This document shows, piece by piece, positions 24,501-25,551 of a DNA stretch of 25,551 bases (the stretch's first letter is position 1; each line of letters opens with the position of its first letter). Origin of the DNA: a virus; IMG/VR virus record IMGVR_UViG_3300010883_000405, positions 1 to 25,551 of that record; one strand, 5' to 3'. The translations under genes were made by a program, and so were the position numbers. The notes under the pieces are model-generated. The model did no database searches. It was not told where the DNA came from and was given only the letters and a program-made list of their open reading frames with translations.

Positions 24501-25551
24501 CAAGCTATATCTTAATCCCGAGCTAGAGAACTACAATACTCCCATCCATGAGTTCGGACACATATGGATGAACGTAGCCAAGCAACTTAGACCGGACCTA
24601 TATAGGAAAGGAATTACGCTTATAGAAAACTCTCCCTATATAACCGAAGTAAAGAACTCAAAAGAATATAAGGCAGTTCTTAAGAGTCTTGTCGCAGAGG
24701 GATACACCCCCGAGGAAATACAGGAGTACATACGAGAGGAGGCATTGGCTATGGCCATCGGAGATAAGGGGGCGGCCTTTGTTAACGCCACACAACAGAA
24801 GAATTTTAAGGATTGGATAAAGAAATTATATAACTTTGTTCGCAACCTCACCGGCCTATCTAAGTATACGCCCGAACAGCTACAGGATATTACTCTTGAT
24901 GAGTTCGTTCAGGGTGTAGTAGTAGATATAATATCAGGGGAGCAGGTCTTTAAAGACTCTCAGATGGTGAAGTTCAAGGGACAGATGCAACTTATGACGG
25001 GCGAAACCGTTGAGACAGCTACGATGTGGGACATTATTTCTACAGGAAGGGACATGGGATTACCCGATAGCTCTATACGAGCTGTATTAGAGTCTCGGAA
25101 CTTTGGAAAGTCTGATATTAACGAAGCTTTAATTGTTCCTATATCCATAGGTATGGAGGGGGAGACAGTTATACCTCCACAATTTGGTCAGGTAAACGGA
25201 GGCATGAAAGAGGGGGGTAGCTTATTTACTCGAGTGACAGAAAAGCTTAGGAAATATGCGGCAGGTTCTAAGAAAAGAAAGAGTGTTAGCGAAACCTCCG
25301 CGCAGAAAACTAAGCGTGCTCAGAAAATACGAGAAGCAAAGCCATCTTTAGCTGCGCTAACGGACGAGCAGATACTCAAGAGGTTTCCTAATCTTGGAGT
25401 TGAAACAGTTATGACAAAGTCTGCCCCCACCATGGCGGAGGTTAGGGCCAAGGCTTTAGAGTTATTAAAGGCAGACCCTGTATTCCAATCTCAATCTGAG
25501 ATAGTTCAAATAGAACTCATCTCTGCCTTAGATAGTACCATAGGTACAAGA
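18574..25551 (+). CDS. Giant polyvalent-type ejected protein with zincin metallopeptidase motif (partial, 3' end outside window)
   Basis: The frame opened by ATG 18574, one base after the previous stop, has no stop to the window end: 2326 codons and incomplete. Residues 7-58 hold two copies of a 30-residue-period motif (DGYYTKSFEEFQVQY, then EGLYTNSREEFDIKY). Residues about 100-640 are acidic and helical. About 675-780 is a hydrophobic Gly/Ala/Met segment (GTWFSSSISMMLPMGLQIVP) that could cross or perturb a membrane. Low-complexity linkers follow (Thr/Glu near 1214, KKKG repeats at 1524-1535). Residues 1970-2060 hold a zincin site: YGGKLYLNPE, then HEFGH at 1992-1996, with Glu2055/2056 in REEALAMAIGDKG as a candidate third ligand. 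Large phage proteins of this kind are thought to be packed in the head and injected. An RNA polymerase domain, seen in giant proteins of crAss-like phages, is not visible here but could lie downstream. Confidence 0.72.
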   Translation, partial: MEELQKLYNVLSRDGYYTKSFEEFQVQYDDPAYRDKVFELTTREGLYTNSREEFDIKYSVKKKDETIQEDMDSVSVDTFLDSPSGEEAAPPVELTPEQQEAEWMNAIRSGEEVPRDKFGLPDASQYSGGVLLQNGEGPSNVLWDEGGMVADNRPEMPKQIREEYEAGWKQRNLDSAEALKIVQADEVAAAETLAIEKQDAANRLSSDPEFLSDVETITPSLVGKTEEEVVPELNEKFGKYGFLFKESGLGDNVTVTTVTGDNSYTFNLDAWTESGEIEGAENIKRFIKTHAVDNRVDTEVSDFVIAANRAQNLRDGAYRDNGDGTVSTVKMMSFDEDGKFYAAPTLFPKDPENVTSASDSWKELPWREAIEVARNRGELFQFETEEEAEDFAEGGWKNISNVDLEGQKFYADRGFDYNSERKARDNYNDALEELMFIEEAKSNMSFDYGEDAEKYPELFVNGQLRRDYREVAEELQKKVDGLYQVAHADDEKEQLREEFDLYLAKRQQGISAEAAKINKEALNEGWRLQDISQRNLGINLSELNTYVPKNEREEVLLDNLKVELAEVNYNIDLASDKYLQAQTFYSAKDNKNIYQEFSENWDAFSTEFWDGLKRGQAMDIIMKHTIGITGEEDAEERAAKVSEYLASVSGKQSRVLARFEEARGFRETMEVFTDNPYEMIGTWFSSSISMMLPMGLQIVPAAAVAGGTAGLAGGPLAEVTVPAGIGYGAMAGMSATNFWVEYTNAFLEAVANNPAGYNPLDGQDMLKAFQNPEVWAEANDRGVKRGLAISAMDLVGMSVAGRLFSLGRSAVTRPAKLLALGAAERVIVDPLVEATGETLAQIAVGDDIRWKEVMAEAGGAIGNNSAPMAIRMLNDTRKNNHLKIADNLTSLRFMAMDNGTSTQIMEWTNNMKKLGRIDEKTYGRILENIGLRDEARSLLNTGTKRGAKKTGNTAVESRIMELLSAREQLSSTTNRSEVFRKELGDIREEINFLVKNKELVENDTAVDLGALGLEIGGRRSSKNDLREGVDRYSINGRLFTRKGFKKAVENLTQTQLLKYNIIVSEQGDAKEMSNFLTPLYDKARAKLPELAKKIDEKAGLRKKKAPVSISVEQSTEALKNENELRKIRGEEEIVIDEKSIASMQNELAAEIQEYQDLGVSVRPPTENDVISALLSIDVSNPTEAQFQAVKAELINQSAQEQLKNKKKDIISDTKTETETETTKEERLEARNKDLFSETQQAPGIPGRPTISDITTEGDVSTATYTNESGETDVIISSTGTTNNFVGFFRVYEDGKPTNKWTSKMEVDSGVGFSDMITKAQEALPPGHQWTESKSISKDGLRVWNNSSKKGYTAALDSEGNVITKEVTLNKAKKGETTGESSDYNTEVFATREAADAAVKELQEIYPGIKAESKRYRKKSFQVKIQLPVLVRTDTDTTTEVEVEVDAEVEIVSRPTKKDRDSFDAGKLGESRTRGIIAGILQKEADNKKLTPFQQRVKDESSDLFSEMSGAQELEAALQSKEAPKKKGKKKGKKKGGANLQLGVDPKLSDGSKRKGLRKAEKKKAEDLLKEVQDDPEAADLLSEEVFTAENPAPGVTVYTVTIRENSKLANKVRRMGLDELVGKKINLVMADQLIVNDDYMGGPLFALQDKLFGKVAWASMDLAAARKIIKGAIDSDYSVVYNMAPNAIVSNTAFRQEFLKAVERLSKKEQKKVFAEIKKFGKKTGKDNWKALIAESKNLEEFLDEMSDFNTANKRELMLAIMPTESVKASLGINSLLEGKGITVESILSIITEDMVNDLPAGALLTVLNITDKNGNKVTAETAEEAIMTPEQQKEEGIPEHPNYPIYLRGNVEALMSETTPFWNVISKALDTINKKVAGIIKKKSSTTKKYTEQYTSKETLTNELYQAQVGATESRQTNPLQVRDYRKFVSLLQRSFPNVEVLSSQEEFDNLVLDLRAKKLITNKSQKVYGAVYGGKLYLNPELENYNTPIHEFGHIWMNVAKQLRPDLYRKGITLIENSPYITEVKNSKEYKAVLKSLVAEGYTPEEIQEYIREEALAMAIGDKGAAFVNATQQKNFKDWIKKLYNFVRNLTGLSKYTPEQLQDITLDEFVQGVVVDIISGEQVFKDSQMVKFKGQMQLMTGETVETATMWDIISTGRDMGLPDSSIRAVLESRNFGKSDINEALIVPISIGMEGETVIPPQFGQVNGGMKEGGSLFTRVTEKLRKYAAGSKKRKSVSETSAQKTKRAQKIREAKPSLAALTDEQILKRFPNLGVETVMTKSAPTMAEVRAKALELLKADPVFQSQSEIVQIELISALDSTIGTR
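22214..22236 (+). repeat. Hexanucleotide microsatellite (AGACAG) inside the giant gene
   Basis: Three perfect AGACAG units plus AGACA. In frame it encodes alternating Thr and Glu (residues about 1214-1221) within a charged linker between two domains. A length change by whole units would keep the frame, so the tract could vary among strains. Confidence 0.8.
23143..23178 (+). repeat. Three tandem 12-base units encoding Lys-Lys-Lys-Gly
   Basis: AAGAAGAAGGGN is repeated three times, differing only in the last base of the Gly codon. It encodes KKKG three times (residues 1524-1535), a strongly basic linker in the giant protein. It looks like recent tandem duplication, or selection for a basic nucleic-acid-binding segment. 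Confidence 0.85.

Noticed and set aside
18574-25551. Virion RNA polymerase domain in the giant protein
   Set aside because: Looked for a DxDxD-type catalytic loop as known from crAss-like phages; none is visible in the part covered by the window.

Overview
The window is a densely packed stretch of the virion-morphogenesis module of a tailed phage. Every supported gene is on the + strand, gaps are short, and several start/stop codons overlap. The closest fit I recognise is a crAss-like phage (Crassvirales) or near relative infecting a Bacteroidota host, perhaps an aquatic flavobacterium. I infer this from four things: the gene order (end of a probable terminase gene, portal, scaffold candidate, major capsid protein, connector, P22 gp4-like tail tubular protein, very large P22 gp10-like stabilisation protein, internal virion proteins, giant ejected-type protein); family-like signatures in the capsid protein and the two tail proteins; Bacteroidota-type -7 promoter boxes (TAnnTTTG, here always TATCTTTG); and A/T-rich start regions without Shine-Dalgarno sequences. 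No database search was possible, so family calls rest on remembered motifs and gene context.

Layout. Positions 1-126: C-terminal tail of an upstream gene overlapping the portal start. 123-5204: portal, acidic scaffold candidate and major capsid protein, closed by a strong G/C hairpin. 5287-7113: a conserved head-region gene followed by three small genes, two of them clear tandem paralogues. Two of the spacers here carry an intrinsic terminator followed within a few bases by a TATCTTTG box, so transcription can stop and restart between genes. 7171-9071: two connector/tail proteins. 9073-15383: the 1821-residue stabilisation-type tail protein and a 276-residue gene that looks like a detached part of the same assembly. 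15401-18572: a small cupin-like protein with its own near-leaderless promoter, then two probable internal virion (ejection) proteins. 18574 to the window end: a single uninterrupted frame of 2326 codons that runs off the edge. It encodes a giant polyvalent-type protein with an N-terminal repeat, a hydrophobic Gly/Ala-rich segment, low-complexity Lys and Thr/Glu linkers and a zincin-type HEFGH metallopeptidase motif.

How it fits together. Portal, scaffold and capsid protein build the head. The small duplicated proteins are candidates for abundant decoration proteins with their own promoters. The connector, gp4-like and gp10-like proteins build the short tail. The 267-residue, 618-residue and giant proteins are most simply read as cargo loaded into the capsid and injected with the DNA. 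No tRNA, rRNA, CRISPR array, integrase, insertion sequence or reverse-strand gene was found. No gene-free stretch exceeds 300 bases.
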